This document shows, in pieces, positions 41,134 through 51,373 of a stretch of 64,000 nt of DNA. The translations under genes were made by a program, and so were the position numbers. This stretch comes from JANJTB01 sp032027125 (GTDB lineage: Bacteria > Bacteroidota > Ignavibacteria > Kapaibacteriales > UBA2268): contig JAVSMQ010000001.1 of the NCBI GenBank assembly GCA_032027125.1, forward strand, positions 3,152,350-3,216,349. Reading direction: 5' to 3'. Every line of letters begins with the position of its first letter. The first letter of the stretch is position 1. The notes below the pieces were generated by a model that worked only from the letters and a program-made list of their open reading frames with translations, ran no database searches and was not told where the DNA came from.

Positions 41134-42408
41134 ATGAATCTCAGAACAAAAGAATCAGTTGAAAAGCTGAATCAGATAAGACAAGAAAAGATTTATCGCG
41201 AATTAATGACCGGCGAAACTACTGTTAAATTTGAAGATGCTATCGAGAATGACATGGTTCTCAACATGGGTCCACAGCATCCGGCAACACATGGAGTGCT
41301 TAGAGTATTACTGCGTTTGGACGGTGAAACTATCATGAAATGCGTTCCCGAATTAGGATATCTGCACCGCGGTTATGAAAAATTGGCTGAAAATGTTACG
41401 TATCATGAATTCATACCTCATACCGACAGACTTGATTACCTGTCACCATTATCCAACAATGTTGCCATTGCTTTGGCTATTGAAAATTCATTAGGTGTAG
41501 AAGCACCTGAAAGAGCTGTATGGATTAGAACATTAGTTGCCGAACTCGCCCGTATTTCATCCCATTTAATGGCAGTAGGCTCTACATGTATGGACGTCGG
41601 GGCATTGACTGTACTTCTTTGGACATTCACCGAGCGTGAAAAACTTTATGATATATTTGAGCTGATATGCGGTGCAAGATTCACAACGAGCTATACACGC
41701 ATCGGCGGTGTTGCTAATGATATTGACGACCGGACTTTGCAGAAAATCCGTGATTGGACTGCTCAATTCCCTGCCGAGTTGGAAAAAACAGAAAAGCTGG
41801 TTCACCGCAATAGAATATTTGTTAACAGGGTTTCCGGTATTGGTGTTATTGATAAAAGGAAAGCTATCCAGCTTGGATTTACCGGTCCTTGTCTTCGCGG
41901 CTCAGGAGTTCCAAGAGATTTACGTAAAGACATGCCCTATTTGAAATATGACAAACTTGATTTTAATGTTATAACCTATAATGAAGGTGATTGCTGGGCA
42001 AGATATATGGTCAGAGTTCAGGAAATGAAAGAAAGTATAAGCATGGTAAATCAAATACTTGACCAAATGCCAAAAGGAAAAATCCTTGCAAACGAACCAC
42101 AAAAGGTACTGCCGCGCAAAAATGAAATTTATACAAAAATGGAAGATTTGATTAACGATTTCATGCTGATTAATTTCGGTGCTGCTCCTGAGCCGGGAGA
42201 AACCTATACAGCAATAGAATCTCCCAAGGGCGAGCTTGGATTTTTCATTGTGTCTGACGGCACAGGTCACCCATGGAAAATGAAAATCAAAAGCCCGTCA
42301 TCATCTAATTTGCAGGCGCTGCCGTTTCTCATCGAAGGTTCGATGCTGTCGGATGTCGTGGCATGTATAGGCTCAATTGACCCTGTTATGGGTGAAGCTG
42401 ATAAATAA
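41134..42408 (+). CDS. nuoD: NADH-quinone oxidoreductase subunit D, orphan copy
   Basis: A 424-residue 49-kDa-type subunit of respiratory complex I. Family blocks are present: NMGPQHPATHGVLRVLLRLD, PELGYLHRGYEKLAEN, HTDRLDYLSPLSNNVAIALA, FTTSYTRIGGVANDIDD, TYNEGDCWARYMVRVQEM, SPKGELGFFIVSDGTGHPW, and the end DPVMGEADK (normally ECDR-like). NuoD helps to form the quinone pocket and sits in the peripheral arm. No other nuo gene flanks it: repeats lie on both sides and it has its own terminator. It is either a dispersed single gene or a second copy of a subunit encoded elsewhere. Confidence 0.93.
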   Translation: MNLRTKESVEKLNQIRQEKIYRELMTGETTVKFEDAIENDMVLNMGPQHPATHGVLRVLLRLDGETIMKCVPELGYLHRGYEKLAENVTYHEFIPHTDRLDYLSPLSNNVAIALAIENSLGVEAPERAVWIRTLVAELARISSHLMAVGSTCMDVGALTVLLWTFTEREKLYDIFELICGARFTTSYTRIGGVANDIDDRTLQKIRDWTAQFPAELEKTEKLVHRNRIFVNRVSGIGVIDKRKAIQLGFTGPCLRGSGVPRDLRKDMPYLKYDKLDFNVITYNEGDCWARYMVRVQEMKESISMVNQILDQMPKGKILANEPQKVLPRKNEIYTKMEDLINDFMLINFGAAPEPGETYTAIESPKGELGFFIVSDGTGHPWKMKIKSPSSSNLQALPFLIEGSMLSDVVACIGSIDPVMGEADK

Positions 42409-42433
42409 TATTTTTAAAATTGGAAAGATAACG

Positions 42434-42472
42434 AACACCTCTCAATCAATGAATTAAGAGGTGTTTTTTTTT
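42434..42472 (+). terminator. Intrinsic terminator of nuoD
   Basis: AACACCTCT (42434-42442) pairs with AGAGGTGTT (42457-42465), followed by a T run to 42472, 26 bp past the stop. Confidence 0.9.
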
Positions 42473-42536
42473 ATAAATAAAATCAACTATCATACCGGAA
42501 AATGATTCAAATCTGAAGGAATATCTTTTGAACCTC

Positions 42537-43032
42537 CCGAAATAGCTATTGAACCATTACGAATCTAATCCTAATTGCTCCGAAGCTAATTCTTAGCACT
42601 CCGAAGCTAATTCTTAGCACTCCGAAGCTAATTCTTAGCACTCCGAAGCTAATTCTTAGCACTCCGAAGCTANNNNNNNNNNNNNNNNNNNNNNNNNNNN
42701 NNNNNNNNNNNNNNNNNNNNNNNNNNNNNNNNNNNNNNNNNNNNNNNNNNNNNNNNATTCTTAGCACTCCGAAGCTAATTCTTAGCACTCCGAAGCTAAT
42801 TCTTAGCACTCCGAAGCTAATTCTTAGCACTCCGAAGCTAATTCTTAGCACTCCGAAGCTAATTCTTAGCACTCCGAAGCTAATTCTTAGTACTCCGAAG
42901 CTAATTCTTAGCATTCCGAAGCTAATTTCTTAGCACTCCGAAGCTAATTCTTAGCACTCCGAAGCTAATTCTTAGCACTCCGAAACTAATTCTTAGCACT
43001 CCGAAACTAATTCTTAGCACTCCGAAACTAAT
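42537..43032. repeat. 21-bp tandem array A
   Basis: About 22 copies of a 21-bp unit with the core CTAATTCTTAGCACTCCG plus AAG. The N run 42673-42756 is 84 bases, exactly four units, so its length keeps the phase. The first units (42537-42580) are degenerate and contain TTGAACC and CATTACGAA pieces that resemble array B. One unit near 42926 has an extra T (22 bp). The last units change GAAGCT to GAAACT. Both strands translate as long repeats because 21 is a multiple of 3; no ribosome binding site is present, so I do not call a protein. Confidence 0.9.
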
Positions 43033-43044
43033 TTTAACAGTTAT

Positions 43045-43490
43045 ATTGAAGTTTTGTATAGTTACAGTGACCGTTTGTACTGTTACGAAGACCGTTTGAA
43101 CTGTTACGAAGACCGTTTGAACTGTTACGAAGACCGTTTGAACTGTTACGAAGACCGTTTGAACTGTTACGAAGACCGTTTGAACTGTTACGAAGACCGT
43201 TTGAACTGTTACGAAGACCGTTTGAACTGTTACGAAGACCGTTTGAACTGTTACGAANNNNNNNNNNNNNNNNNNNNNNNNNNNNNNNNNNNTTACGAAG
43301 ACCGTTTGAACTGTTACGAAGACCGTTTGAACTGTTACGAAGACCGTTTGAACTGTTACGAAGACCGTTTGAACTGTTACGAAGACCATTTGAACTGCTA
43401 CGAAGACCATTTGAACCATTACGAAGAACTTTTGAAGTGTTACGAAGAACTTTTGAAGTGTTACGAAAACCATTTGAACTGTTAAAAAGA
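43045..43490. repeat. 21-bp tandem array B
   Basis: About 19 copies of a 21-bp unit with the core ACCGTTTGAACTGTTACG plus AAG, in register with array A. The N run 43258-43292 is 35 bases and keeps the 42-bp distance between flanking repeats. Units decay at both ends: GTTACAGTGACCG at 43061, and GAACTTTTGAAGTGTTACGAA at about 43425-43465. The heptad reading on the plus strand (CYEDRLN) and the minus strand (VFVTVQT) is a consequence of the period. Confidence 0.9.
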
Positions 43491-43536
43491 CCATTTGTTA
43501 CTAATAAATTAACTTACGTCGATCACAAATAGTCTT

Positions 43537-43599
43537 CCCTCGGGTTCAAAAGTTATTCCCTCGGGTTCAAAAGTTATTCCCTCGGATTAAAAAGGTCTT
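43537..43599. repeat. 21-bp tandem array C (three units)
   Basis: Three units begin at 43537, 43558 and 43579, with core CCCTCGGGTTCAAAAGTTAT; the third has drifted. The AAAAG in each unit falls on the same 21-bp register as the CGAAG of arrays A and B. The rest of 43600-43870 holds no gene or clear structure. Confidence 0.85.
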
Positions 43600-43870
43600 T
43601 TGCAAATATTATATAGTATTCCATAAAAGTAATTTGGTTGATAACATAAATTTATTCTTCAAAATAAAATTTCATAAGCATTTTTATCTTATAAATCATC
43701 AGCAGTTTGGTCATTCTATAAAATTTACATAGTGATTTTAGATTAACAACATTCTATGCTTTTCCTTCACATTAATTTACTCAGCAAATCTATTAATTAT
43801 AACAACTTTCAATTATTGCCATTCAATTGCGTTTATATACTTATAATGTTGATTTATTTCAGGAATAACT

Positions 43871-44743
43871 TTGAAGTTTCCGGTTTTGATATTGCTTTTA
43901 CTGTATTCACTGTCAGCTTACGCTCAGATGGAAGACGAGACCCGTTTAGAGCGGTTTGTCAATAATTTTTACAGTAAGCCCGGACATGTTCAAAATCAGG
44001 TTTTGGTGAGCAGCGAATTTGGTTTATCGCAGTTAAATTCCTACAACTTTACTTCTGCCACAGATTTAGCCGGTACAAAAAATCTTGAATTTTATTACGG
44101 TTTTATCAGAATTGACCCCGAAACCGGTAACCCGGGAATTTTCAAACACCAATCCGAATTTGCTTTTGTAGGCAATATTTCTACTGATTTCAAAACCTTT
44201 AAGTCAAATAATATAGGCATTCCGACAGATGCATGGCGTTTTGGATTCGGTCTTAATGACGGATTCGGCTTCCTGAATGACGACAAACCGACACTATTTC
44301 TTAACCATTCAACAGCTATGTCATTTCTGAGAGCAGATTTCGACGGGATTTCACAAAATGAAAATGATACGAAATACCTTAATGAGTTTGACAGAAAATT
44401 CAGATTCGGGCAGGTTTATTCCGGCGGTATCAGGTACAAACTATATTCGGTAATACATCTGAATGCACAGTACGAAATGTCGCAGTATTACGCCGATTTC
44501 GAATTTATGCCGTGGTTTGGTATGTGGCTGACCGACAATGTTCTCCAAAGATGGATTGATTATTTCGAACCTGATTTGATAAGCGTTTTGGGACGAAACT
44601 ACCCGTGGGTCAAATTTGTTTATAAAAATTTTATCTCGCTTCTGTCATATCAAATCAGAAAACATGACATGTATTTCCCTTTTAAATCCGAAGCTCCGCT
44701 GTATTATGATTCATTCAAAATCGGTATCACTTTAATTATATAA
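43871..44743 (+). CDS. Hypothetical secreted or outer-membrane protein
   Basis: A 290-residue protein with TTG start (AGGAATAAC upstream) and a signal peptide (KFPVLILLLLYSLSAYAQ). The body is rich in aromatic, alternating strands typical of outer-membrane or periplasmic beta proteins (NLEFYYGFIRIDPETG, AWRFGFGLNDGFGFLND, GGIRYKLYSVIHLNAQYEMS) and ends SFKIGITLII. I do not recognise the family. It lies 11 bp before the next lipoprotein gene, in one operon. A short overlapping frame from 43756 is spurious. Confidence 0.6.
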   Translation: MKFPVLILLLLYSLSAYAQMEDETRLERFVNNFYSKPGHVQNQVLVSSEFGLSQLNSYNFTSATDLAGTKNLEFYYGFIRIDPETGNPGIFKHQSEFAFVGNISTDFKTFKSNNIGIPTDAWRFGFGLNDGFGFLNDDKPTLFLNHSTAMSFLRADFDGISQNENDTKYLNEFDRKFRFGQVYSGGIRYKLYSVIHLNAQYEMSQYYADFEFMPWFGMWLTDNVLQRWIDYFEPDLISVLGRNYPWVKFVYKNFISLLSYQIRKHDMYFPFKSEAPLYYDSFKIGITLII

Positions 44744-44754
44744 GTAAAAAATTT

Positions 44755-45102
44755 ATGAAAAAAATAATTTTCTTTCTCTCAACTCTTTCAATATTGATGT
44801 TATCATGTCAGTCCGATGAAAGTAAAATCAACGAATTTAAAGATATTTATTTCGATATCCTTATGGTACGTGAAAAATATCAGGATACTGCCATAGCTAA
44901 TCCCAAAGTCCGTGAGGTTTTGAAAAAATACGGTTTCACTGAACTGAGTTTCAGGGATTATTCCATGGAACTGTTCTCCAATAATCCTCAGGCATTTACA
45001 CAGGTGATTGATTCTGTCAAAACAAAGGCTGAAAGGAAATTAGTGGATTTTGGCAAGGAAAGAATGAAGTTGGATTCGGTAAATAAGGTTGAGAAAAAAT
45101 AA
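44755..45102 (+). CDS. DUF4296-like small lipoprotein
   Basis: A 115-residue lipoprotein (lipobox LMLSC) with an all-helical body: INEFKDIYFDILMVREKYQD, VREVLKKYGFTELSFRDYSM, AFTQVIDSVKTKAERKLVDF. The pattern recalls the DUF4296 lipoproteins of Bacteroidetes, which are of unknown function; the match is from memory. It is co-transcribed with the upstream secreted-protein gene. Confidence 0.55.
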   Translation: MKKIIFFLSTLSILMLSCQSDESKINEFKDIYFDILMVREKYQDTAIANPKVREVLKKYGFTELSFRDYSMELFSNNPQAFTQVIDSVKTKAERKLVDFGKERMKLDSVNKVEKK

Positions 45103-45208
45103 TTATAAAAAAAGTATAAAAAAAACACTTTTTTTCAAAATAATTTGAGACGTTTTTCAATTTCATGTGTCAGTCTAATGACAATAAAAAACAAATTTAG
45201 GATTTGTT

Positions 45209-48200
45209 ATGAAAACTCTAATTTCGATTTTGATTTTAAGCATCGCCTTAACCATGAACCTACACTCCCAGTGGCTCGAAAAAGAGGGGTATTGGGAATT
45301 ATCAGAAAAAATACCCGACTTGCGTGATTTGAAAATCATCCCCGAGGAAAATCTTGTAATCACTGTCAGTAAAGACAACACAATCCGCCACATCGAATAT
45401 GACAGCGGTAAAATCCTAAAATCCGGCAAACCCGCCGAACTCACAGAAGACAACGACTACGCCAAAATCTCCGGCGATGGGAAGACGACAGTGGTGGCGA
45501 GGTATAAAAACAATTTATATCTTGATACAGTTAAAGTTAGTATTATAAATAATTTTGAGTTTAGTTTAATGGGAGACACAAAATTAGTCAATACTTACAA
45601 CTTGAAATATAATTTTCATAGAATTACTCGTGATGTTTTTATTACATATTCTGATTTTGAATTTATTAACAATTATTTAATTTTTGGTTTTTATATTAAT
45701 TTCGAAGGTATTTATGGCGAAAGTATTACACAATTTAATACAGGCTCTTTTTCCTTTGTTGATTTTTCAAATGTAAATCATGAAATTATAAAAAGTTACG
45801 TACAATATATACCGTATTCAATATTAAAATTTTCAAATTCACAAAAATACAAATATTCGATTATAGGTAATTATAGAGAATATAATGGGTACTATACGAA
45901 AGGTGGTAAGGTTATCCGTAGAAATATTTTGCAATTAGTTAATAATAATCTGGATACTGTAAATCTGTTCTCTTCATTATTTACAGAAGAATCCTATCCC
46001 AATACGCCGACAAAAAAATCTGGTTATATATTTCCGATGGAACAAGTTTTAGAATCAAACACTGATTCACTACTTTATATTCGTGGAGATGGAAAACTTT
46101 ATACTTTTAATATAAACCAAAAGAAATTTACTGATTCAGTTGCAAGTAACTTTCTAAAAAGTAACATTTGGTTTATGAAAGAGACTAAATATATCGGTCA
46201 TTTGAGTAATAACAACTACTCAATCTATGGCTCATTAAACTTACAAAAACTTGACGGATTTACCCTGCCATCCGATTTTCTATATCCTTATCCATTTATT
46301 GATGAAACAAATAATAAAACTTTATTTGCTTTAAAAGACGGAAGTATAATTTATAAATCTTTTGATATTCTAAACGATATACCTCAAACCGGATTCTATT
46401 GGTCAAAAGATACAATTTATGAAGGCGAATCAATAAATTTCAGAGCAATCACCAATATTGACAGTTGTAAATATGAATGGCAGTTTATAAATAATAATTT
46501 CATTCAGAGTGAATCAGCAGATACGAGTTTTAAATATTTAAAACCAGGAATTTACAGGGTGACTTTAGTAATAACTAAACAGGACGGTTCAAAATTATCA
46601 TTTATTAAAGATTCAATTATTACAGTACTTGAGATTGTTAAAGCTGATTTTGAAATTACCAAACTGAATGATAAATTACCTCTCAAAATACAATTCACTG
46701 ATAAAAGCACCGGGTATAACAAATCTTGGAATTGGGATTTTGGTGACGGAAAATCTTCTACTGAACAGAATCCAATACACGAATATAAGTTCGCGGGTGA
46801 TTTTAGTCCAAGTTTGATTGTATCAGATGGAATTGATAAAGATACCATTAAAAAATTTGAATATGTAATAAATAATATACCGACTCCTCTTTTAGAAAAT
46901 AGTGATACTAAAATTCAATTTAAAGAAAATTTAGCACAGTTTAATGGCGCTTTTAAAGCCTTAAATGGTTTGAATTTAAATTGGACCAGAGATTATTTTG
47001 TTCCTAATGGCTACCAAAATTATGGAGATTATTATTGTGGTATAATATCAAGTATTTACGATTTTAAATTCCTACAATTAGATAACTATGCAAATTCACA
47101 TATGGTTTATAAATACTTTCAAAAAATTAAAAAGCCTCAATTGCTGAATCTTGAAAAAATTGTTTATAGTTTTTATGATGCCCAAACAGCTGGAACTCAT
47201 TCTTTTAATTTTTCTAATCATGAATATATAAAAAATAATGATACCAAACTGAGTATGTCATCAGTAATTTTAAGTAACCGAAATGGTAGTATCTTTTGGG
47301 TTTGTAATGTTCCGAATAACCCTCTTTTAATAAAAACTGATTATGATTTTAACATATTATCAGAACTATCAATTCCGCCTAATGCAAAACAATACATTGC
47401 TGATACAATTGATAACGGTTTGAATTTGATTATAAAGGAACTGAATAATTCATATTCCTATTTCTCAATTTCACCAGAGAATACAATCACTACCGAAAAA
47501 TCCTTCTCTCTTGACACAAACATAACTCTTACAAACATAAAATCCGTTAATGAAAATCTGATTATTCTTTACGGTTCTTATATTGATAGTCTGAATAAAA
47601 CTTCCTATGCTTATTTCGCGAAATATCATCCGTTGGATAATACTTTGCAGGATACAATTCTTTATAGTAGGAAAGATATCAGTAAACTTGAGCGTGTGAA
47701 TAATTCTACTTATGCAGCTATCGGTCAGAGCCGTGGCAGGCAGGGGTATTTGCTGTTAGACACAAACCTTCACCAAATCAAAGATATTCGTGTTGACAGC
47801 CTGACAGGTGAAATTAAGGATATGATTTTACATGATAACAAAGTTTATTTATTCACAGAAAAAATTGTCTCACTTGAAACAATGGCACTCGGTGCAAATG
47901 AAAGTTATCAGACAACTGCATCTGTATTAAGTTTGCCTGATGATATTATCGCTGATGTAAATGAGAATCCGGTTTTTACCGGAAAATCATTCACTCACTC
48001 GGCATATCCCAATCCTGCAAATGATGAGATTCAAATTAAAATTAATGCAAATACAAGCGGAAATTGCAATATTAAACTGTACGATTTGCTTGGAACGGAA
48101 GTAATGAATATTTTTGAAGGTATGCTTGAAAGCGGAACAGAAAAGGTATTCAATATTTCATTAAGTAATTTGCAAACTGGAACTTACTATTATACTATAA

Positions 48201-48247
48201 GCAGTCCGCAAGGTTTTTCTTCAGAAAAAATTGTCATTATAAGGTAA
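45209..48247 (+). CDS. PKD-domain T9SS cargo protein, paralogue 1
   Basis: A 1012-residue secreted protein. Signal peptide; then a conserved N-terminal block (SQWLEKEGYWELSEKIPDLR to TTVVARY, residues about 20-98) of a WD40/propeller type; a diverged propeller region; two PKD domains (around 394-470 and 480-550, the second with NWDFGDGKSST); a second diverged region; a conserved segment from about 805 (AKYHPLDNTLQDTILYSRKD); and a T9SS type A sorting domain (SAYPNPANDEIQIKI, LYDLLGTEVMN, LSNLQTGTYYYTISS). The next paralogue follows after 6 bp. It should be surface-exposed; the role is unknown. Confidence 0.85.
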   Translation: MKTLISILILSIALTMNLHSQWLEKEGYWELSEKIPDLRDLKIIPEENLVITVSKDNTIRHIEYDSGKILKSGKPAELTEDNDYAKISGDGKTTVVARYKNNLYLDTVKVSIINNFEFSLMGDTKLVNTYNLKYNFHRITRDVFITYSDFEFINNYLIFGFYINFEGIYGESITQFNTGSFSFVDFSNVNHEIIKSYVQYIPYSILKFSNSQKYKYSIIGNYREYNGYYTKGGKVIRRNILQLVNNNLDTVNLFSSLFTEESYPNTPTKKSGYIFPMEQVLESNTDSLLYIRGDGKLYTFNINQKKFTDSVASNFLKSNIWFMKETKYIGHLSNNNYSIYGSLNLQKLDGFTLPSDFLYPYPFIDETNNKTLFALKDGSIIYKSFDILNDIPQTGFYWSKDTIYEGESINFRAITNIDSCKYEWQFINNNFIQSESADTSFKYLKPGIYRVTLVITKQDGSKLSFIKDSIITVLEIVKADFEITKLNDKLPLKIQFTDKSTGYNKSWNWDFGDGKSSTEQNPIHEYKFAGDFSPSLIVSDGIDKDTIKKFEYVINNIPTPLLENSDTKIQFKENLAQFNGAFKALNGLNLNWTRDYFVPNGYQNYGDYYCGIISSIYDFKFLQLDNYANSHMVYKYFQKIKKPQLLNLEKIVYSFYDAQTAGTHSFNFSNHEYIKNNDTKLSMSSVILSNRNGSIFWVCNVPNNPLLIKTDYDFNILSELSIPPNAKQYIADTIDNGLNLIIKELNNSYSYFSISPENTITTEKSFSLDTNITLTNIKSVNENLIILYGSYIDSLNKTSYAYFAKYHPLDNTLQDTILYSRKDISKLERVNNSTYAAIGQSRGRQGYLLLDTNLHQIKDIRVDSLTGEIKDMILHDNKVYLFTEKIVSLETMALGANESYQTTASVLSLPDDIIADVNENPVFTGKSFTHSAYPNPANDEIQIKINANTSGNCNIKLYDLLGTEVMNIFEGMLESGTEKVFNISLSNLQTGTYYYTISSPQGFSSEKIVIIR

Positions 48248-48253
48248 ATTATT

Positions 48254-51200
48254 ATGAAAAAGCTGATTATCTTTTCAATTATTCTATTAGTCCAGTTTTC
48301 AGTTTCCAACTCCCAGTGGCTCGAAAAAGAGGGGTATTGGGAATTATCAGAAAAAATACCCGACTTGCGTGATTTGAAAATCATCCCTGAAGAAAATCTT
48401 GTAATCACTGTCAGTAAAGACAACACAATCCGCCACATCGAATATGACAGCGGTAAAATCCTAAAATCCGGTAAACCCGCCGAACTCACAGAAGAAAACG
48501 ACTACGCCAAAATATCCAGCGATGGAAAGACGACGGTGGTGGCGAGGTATGTGAAGAATGAGAAGTATTCAACAGAAAAAGGTTTAACTATCAATGATCT
48601 AAAATTAACTTTATTAATAAACAGCGATTTTACAGTATTAGCAGATAATTATTTTGACGCTGACTCGCTTGTTGGTGTTTATAAGAATATTGGATCAACA
48701 ATGTATGATTTGAAAGCTTATAATTATAATATTGCATACTTTGACTATTTACATTTTGAAAATAATTTTATCTTAGTTTTGAATTATACGATAAATTACG
48801 AGGGATACCCTTCAACAGGTGGACCACCAGACATTTATATAGTTTCAGGTAAATACGCCAAAGGTACAATAAATAATCAAAATCTTGAATTTTCAATAAT
48901 AAAAGATAATCATTGGAGTAATGAATATAATAAGATTGATGGTAATTTTAACAATAGAATTTTTGTTGGTAGAAAATACTATAGTTCTGGTTCTGCATAT
49001 TCCGGAATTACAGATGAAAATAATTTTATTGGAATTACAGAGGACAATTTTGTTGACTTTGAAAAAAAAATTAATTATCAATACACTTCATCATACATGA
49101 AGAACCAACCTAGTGCAACATCAGGAGAAAGGGTTCCGATATATCAATTATTCAATTCAAACAAATCCAATATTTTTTATTATACAATAACTGGAAAATT
49201 AGTTGAATTCGATATTCAAGAAATGAAAATAGAAAATACTTTTCAAAATCCATTATTTAATAAATTTTTTAGAATGTCTAACGATTCTAAGTTAATACAT
49301 ACTATTGAGTCAAAAGACTATGTTATTCATTCTTTTCCTTATATTAAGGAAATCTATAGAGTAAGTATTGATACTTCGTTTGCGTTGCCAAGAGCATTTT
49401 TAGATGAAATCAAGGGTTCAGCAATTATTCCAAATGTAGAGCATAAATTAATATTGATAAAATCTGATGCTATGTCAGAGGTATCTAAATTTGGATTTGA
49501 TTGGTCAAAAGATACTGTTTATACAAATGAAGAAATAAAGTTCAGAGCTTTGACAAACATTACAGGATGTAAATTTGAGTGGACATTTGACAATGGAGAT
49601 ATTATTAAAAGTGATTCCAATGAAATTTCACATAAATTCATGGAATCGGGAAAATTTGGAGTAACTTTAATTGTTACAAAACCTGATGGTGAGAAAATCA
49701 GTTTCACAAAAGATTCAATAATTACTGTCACGGAGATTGTGAAAGCTAATTTTGATATTCAAATTTTAAATAGTGAATTACCTTTGGAAGTTCAATTCAC
49801 AGATAAAAGTACTGGCAATATCAAATCATGGAATTGGGATTTTGGTGATGGAGAATCATCAGCCGAACAAAATCCAATTCACGAATATAAATTTTCGGGA
49901 GATTTTAGCCCAAGATTGATTGTTAGTAATGGAATTATGAATGATACTTTAATAAAATATGAACAAATCGCTTTTATGGTTGATGATATTCAAATATCTT
50001 CTTTCTCTGTTACAAATAAATTCAAAACTGGTGGTTCAATTTTTGAAAAAGCATTTAAAACTACAGGTGGGTTTAATTTGAATTGGACATATTATTATTC
50101 ACAACTAACAGGATATTTGGATGATAGATATTACTTTGTAGCTATATATTCCAACTTGTATGACTTAAAATTTAACAAAGTTGATTCCCTGTTTGTTAAT
50201 TTTGAAGTAGGAAGTAATTCAGATAAAATCTTATTATTTTGTTGGTTTAATCCTGATAGAATTATTTATAATTATAATTTTTACAATGGATTTGGACCTA
50301 GCAGATTAGGTATTGCATCATATAGCTTTTATGAAAATAATTTCTTATCCAATCCTAATACTAAATTAATATTATCAAAATTGATTTTAAATTATAATGA
50401 TAAATCGCTTTATTTTGTTGGTAATGCTAAACCTAACCCAACTATTGTCAAAACAGATATTTCATATAATACAATAGGTGAATTGTCCATTCAAGATTCT
50501 ATTATAAATCAGTACCTTGCTGATACATTTTTAGATGGCTTAAATCTAATAATCAAAATACAAGATAATTCCTTCAAATATTATTCAATCTCAAGTGAAA
50601 CAGAAATCACTACCGAAAAATCCTTCTCTCTCGATACAAACATTACTCTCTCAAACATCAAAGCTGTTAACGAAAATCTTATCCTACTTCATGGTTACTA
50701 TACCGATAAAGTAAATAAAACTACCTACGCATATTTCGGCAAGTATAATCCTTTGGATAATACTTTGCAGGATACAATTCTGTATAGTAGGAAAGATATC
50801 AGGAAACTTGAGCGTGTGAATAATTCTACTTATGCAGCTATCGGTCAGAGCCGTGGCAGGCAGGGGTATTTGCTGTTAGACACAATCCTTCACCAAATCA
50901 AAGATATTCGAGTTGACAGTTTGACAGGTGAAATCAAAGATATGATTTTGCACGATAATAAAGTTTACTTATTCACTGAAAAAATTGTATCACTAGAAAC
51001 TATGGCACTCGGTGCAAAAGAAAGTTACCAAACAAAGGCATCAGTCCTTGGTTTGCCGGAAGATATAATTGCTGATGTAGATGATAATCCTGTTGTTGTA
51101 GGAAAAACATTCTCCCACTCAGCTTATCCCAACCCTGCAAGTGATATTATTCAGCTTAATATCTATGCAAATATAAGCGGAAATTACAATATTAAACTGT

Positions 51201-51367
51201 ACGATTTGCTTGGAACGGAAGTAATGAATATTTTTGAAGGTATGCTTGAAAGCGGAACAGAAAAGGTATTCAATATTCCATTAAGTAATTTGCAAACAGG
51301 AACTTACTATTATACTGTAAGCAGTCCGAACGGATTTTCTTCAGAAAAAATTGTCATTATAAGGTAA
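48254..51367 (+). CDS. PKD-domain T9SS cargo protein, paralogue 2
   Basis: 1037 residues with the same architecture. The first about 240 bp after the signal peptide are almost identical to paralogue 1, then similarity drops suddenly after VVARY and the next region differs from both neighbours (DLKLTLLINSDFTVLADNYF). PKD domains are recognisable (NWDFGDGESSAEQNP near 526). From about residue 829 (GKYNPLDNTLQDTILYSRKD) the sequence is again nearly identical to paralogue 1, including the T9SS sorting domain, where only a few bases differ. The abrupt change points to recombination or gene conversion at the ends. Confidence 0.85.
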   Translation: MKKLIIFSIILLVQFSVSNSQWLEKEGYWELSEKIPDLRDLKIIPEENLVITVSKDNTIRHIEYDSGKILKSGKPAELTEENDYAKISSDGKTTVVARYVKNEKYSTEKGLTINDLKLTLLINSDFTVLADNYFDADSLVGVYKNIGSTMYDLKAYNYNIAYFDYLHFENNFILVLNYTINYEGYPSTGGPPDIYIVSGKYAKGTINNQNLEFSIIKDNHWSNEYNKIDGNFNNRIFVGRKYYSSGSAYSGITDENNFIGITEDNFVDFEKKINYQYTSSYMKNQPSATSGERVPIYQLFNSNKSNIFYYTITGKLVEFDIQEMKIENTFQNPLFNKFFRMSNDSKLIHTIESKDYVIHSFPYIKEIYRVSIDTSFALPRAFLDEIKGSAIIPNVEHKLILIKSDAMSEVSKFGFDWSKDTVYTNEEIKFRALTNITGCKFEWTFDNGDIIKSDSNEISHKFMESGKFGVTLIVTKPDGEKISFTKDSIITVTEIVKANFDIQILNSELPLEVQFTDKSTGNIKSWNWDFGDGESSAEQNPIHEYKFSGDFSPRLIVSNGIMNDTLIKYEQIAFMVDDIQISSFSVTNKFKTGGSIFEKAFKTTGGFNLNWTYYYSQLTGYLDDRYYFVAIYSNLYDLKFNKVDSLFVNFEVGSNSDKILLFCWFNPDRIIYNYNFYNGFGPSRLGIASYSFYENNFLSNPNTKLILSKLILNYNDKSLYFVGNAKPNPTIVKTDISYNTIGELSIQDSIINQYLADTFLDGLNLIIKIQDNSFKYYSISSETEITTEKSFSLDTNITLSNIKAVNENLILLHGYYTDKVNKTTYAYFGKYNPLDNTLQDTILYSRKDIRKLERVNNSTYAAIGQSRGRQGYLLLDTILHQIKDIRVDSLTGEIKDMILHDNKVYLFTEKIVSLETMALGAKESYQTKASVLGLPEDIIADVDDNPVVVGKTFSHSAYPNPASDIIQLNIYANISGNYNIKLYDLLGTEVMNIFEGMLESGTEKVFNIPLSNLQTGTYYYTVSSPNGFSSEKIVIIR

Positions 51368-51373
51368 ATTATT

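Noticed and set aside
42546..43494. Long repeat-encoded open frames on both strands (SFGVLRI, VFVTVQT, CYEDRLN heptads)
   Set aside because: A 21-bp period keeps frames open on both strands. There is no ribosome binding site or plausible N-terminus, and an inserted base near 42926 breaks the frame. Listed as repeats.
42537..43599. CRISPR array
   Set aside because: Units are directly tandem with no spacers, and no cas genes are present in the window.
43756..43965. Short plus-strand frame overlapping the secreted protein gene
   Set aside because: It is in another frame and overlaps the signal peptide codons of a better gene.
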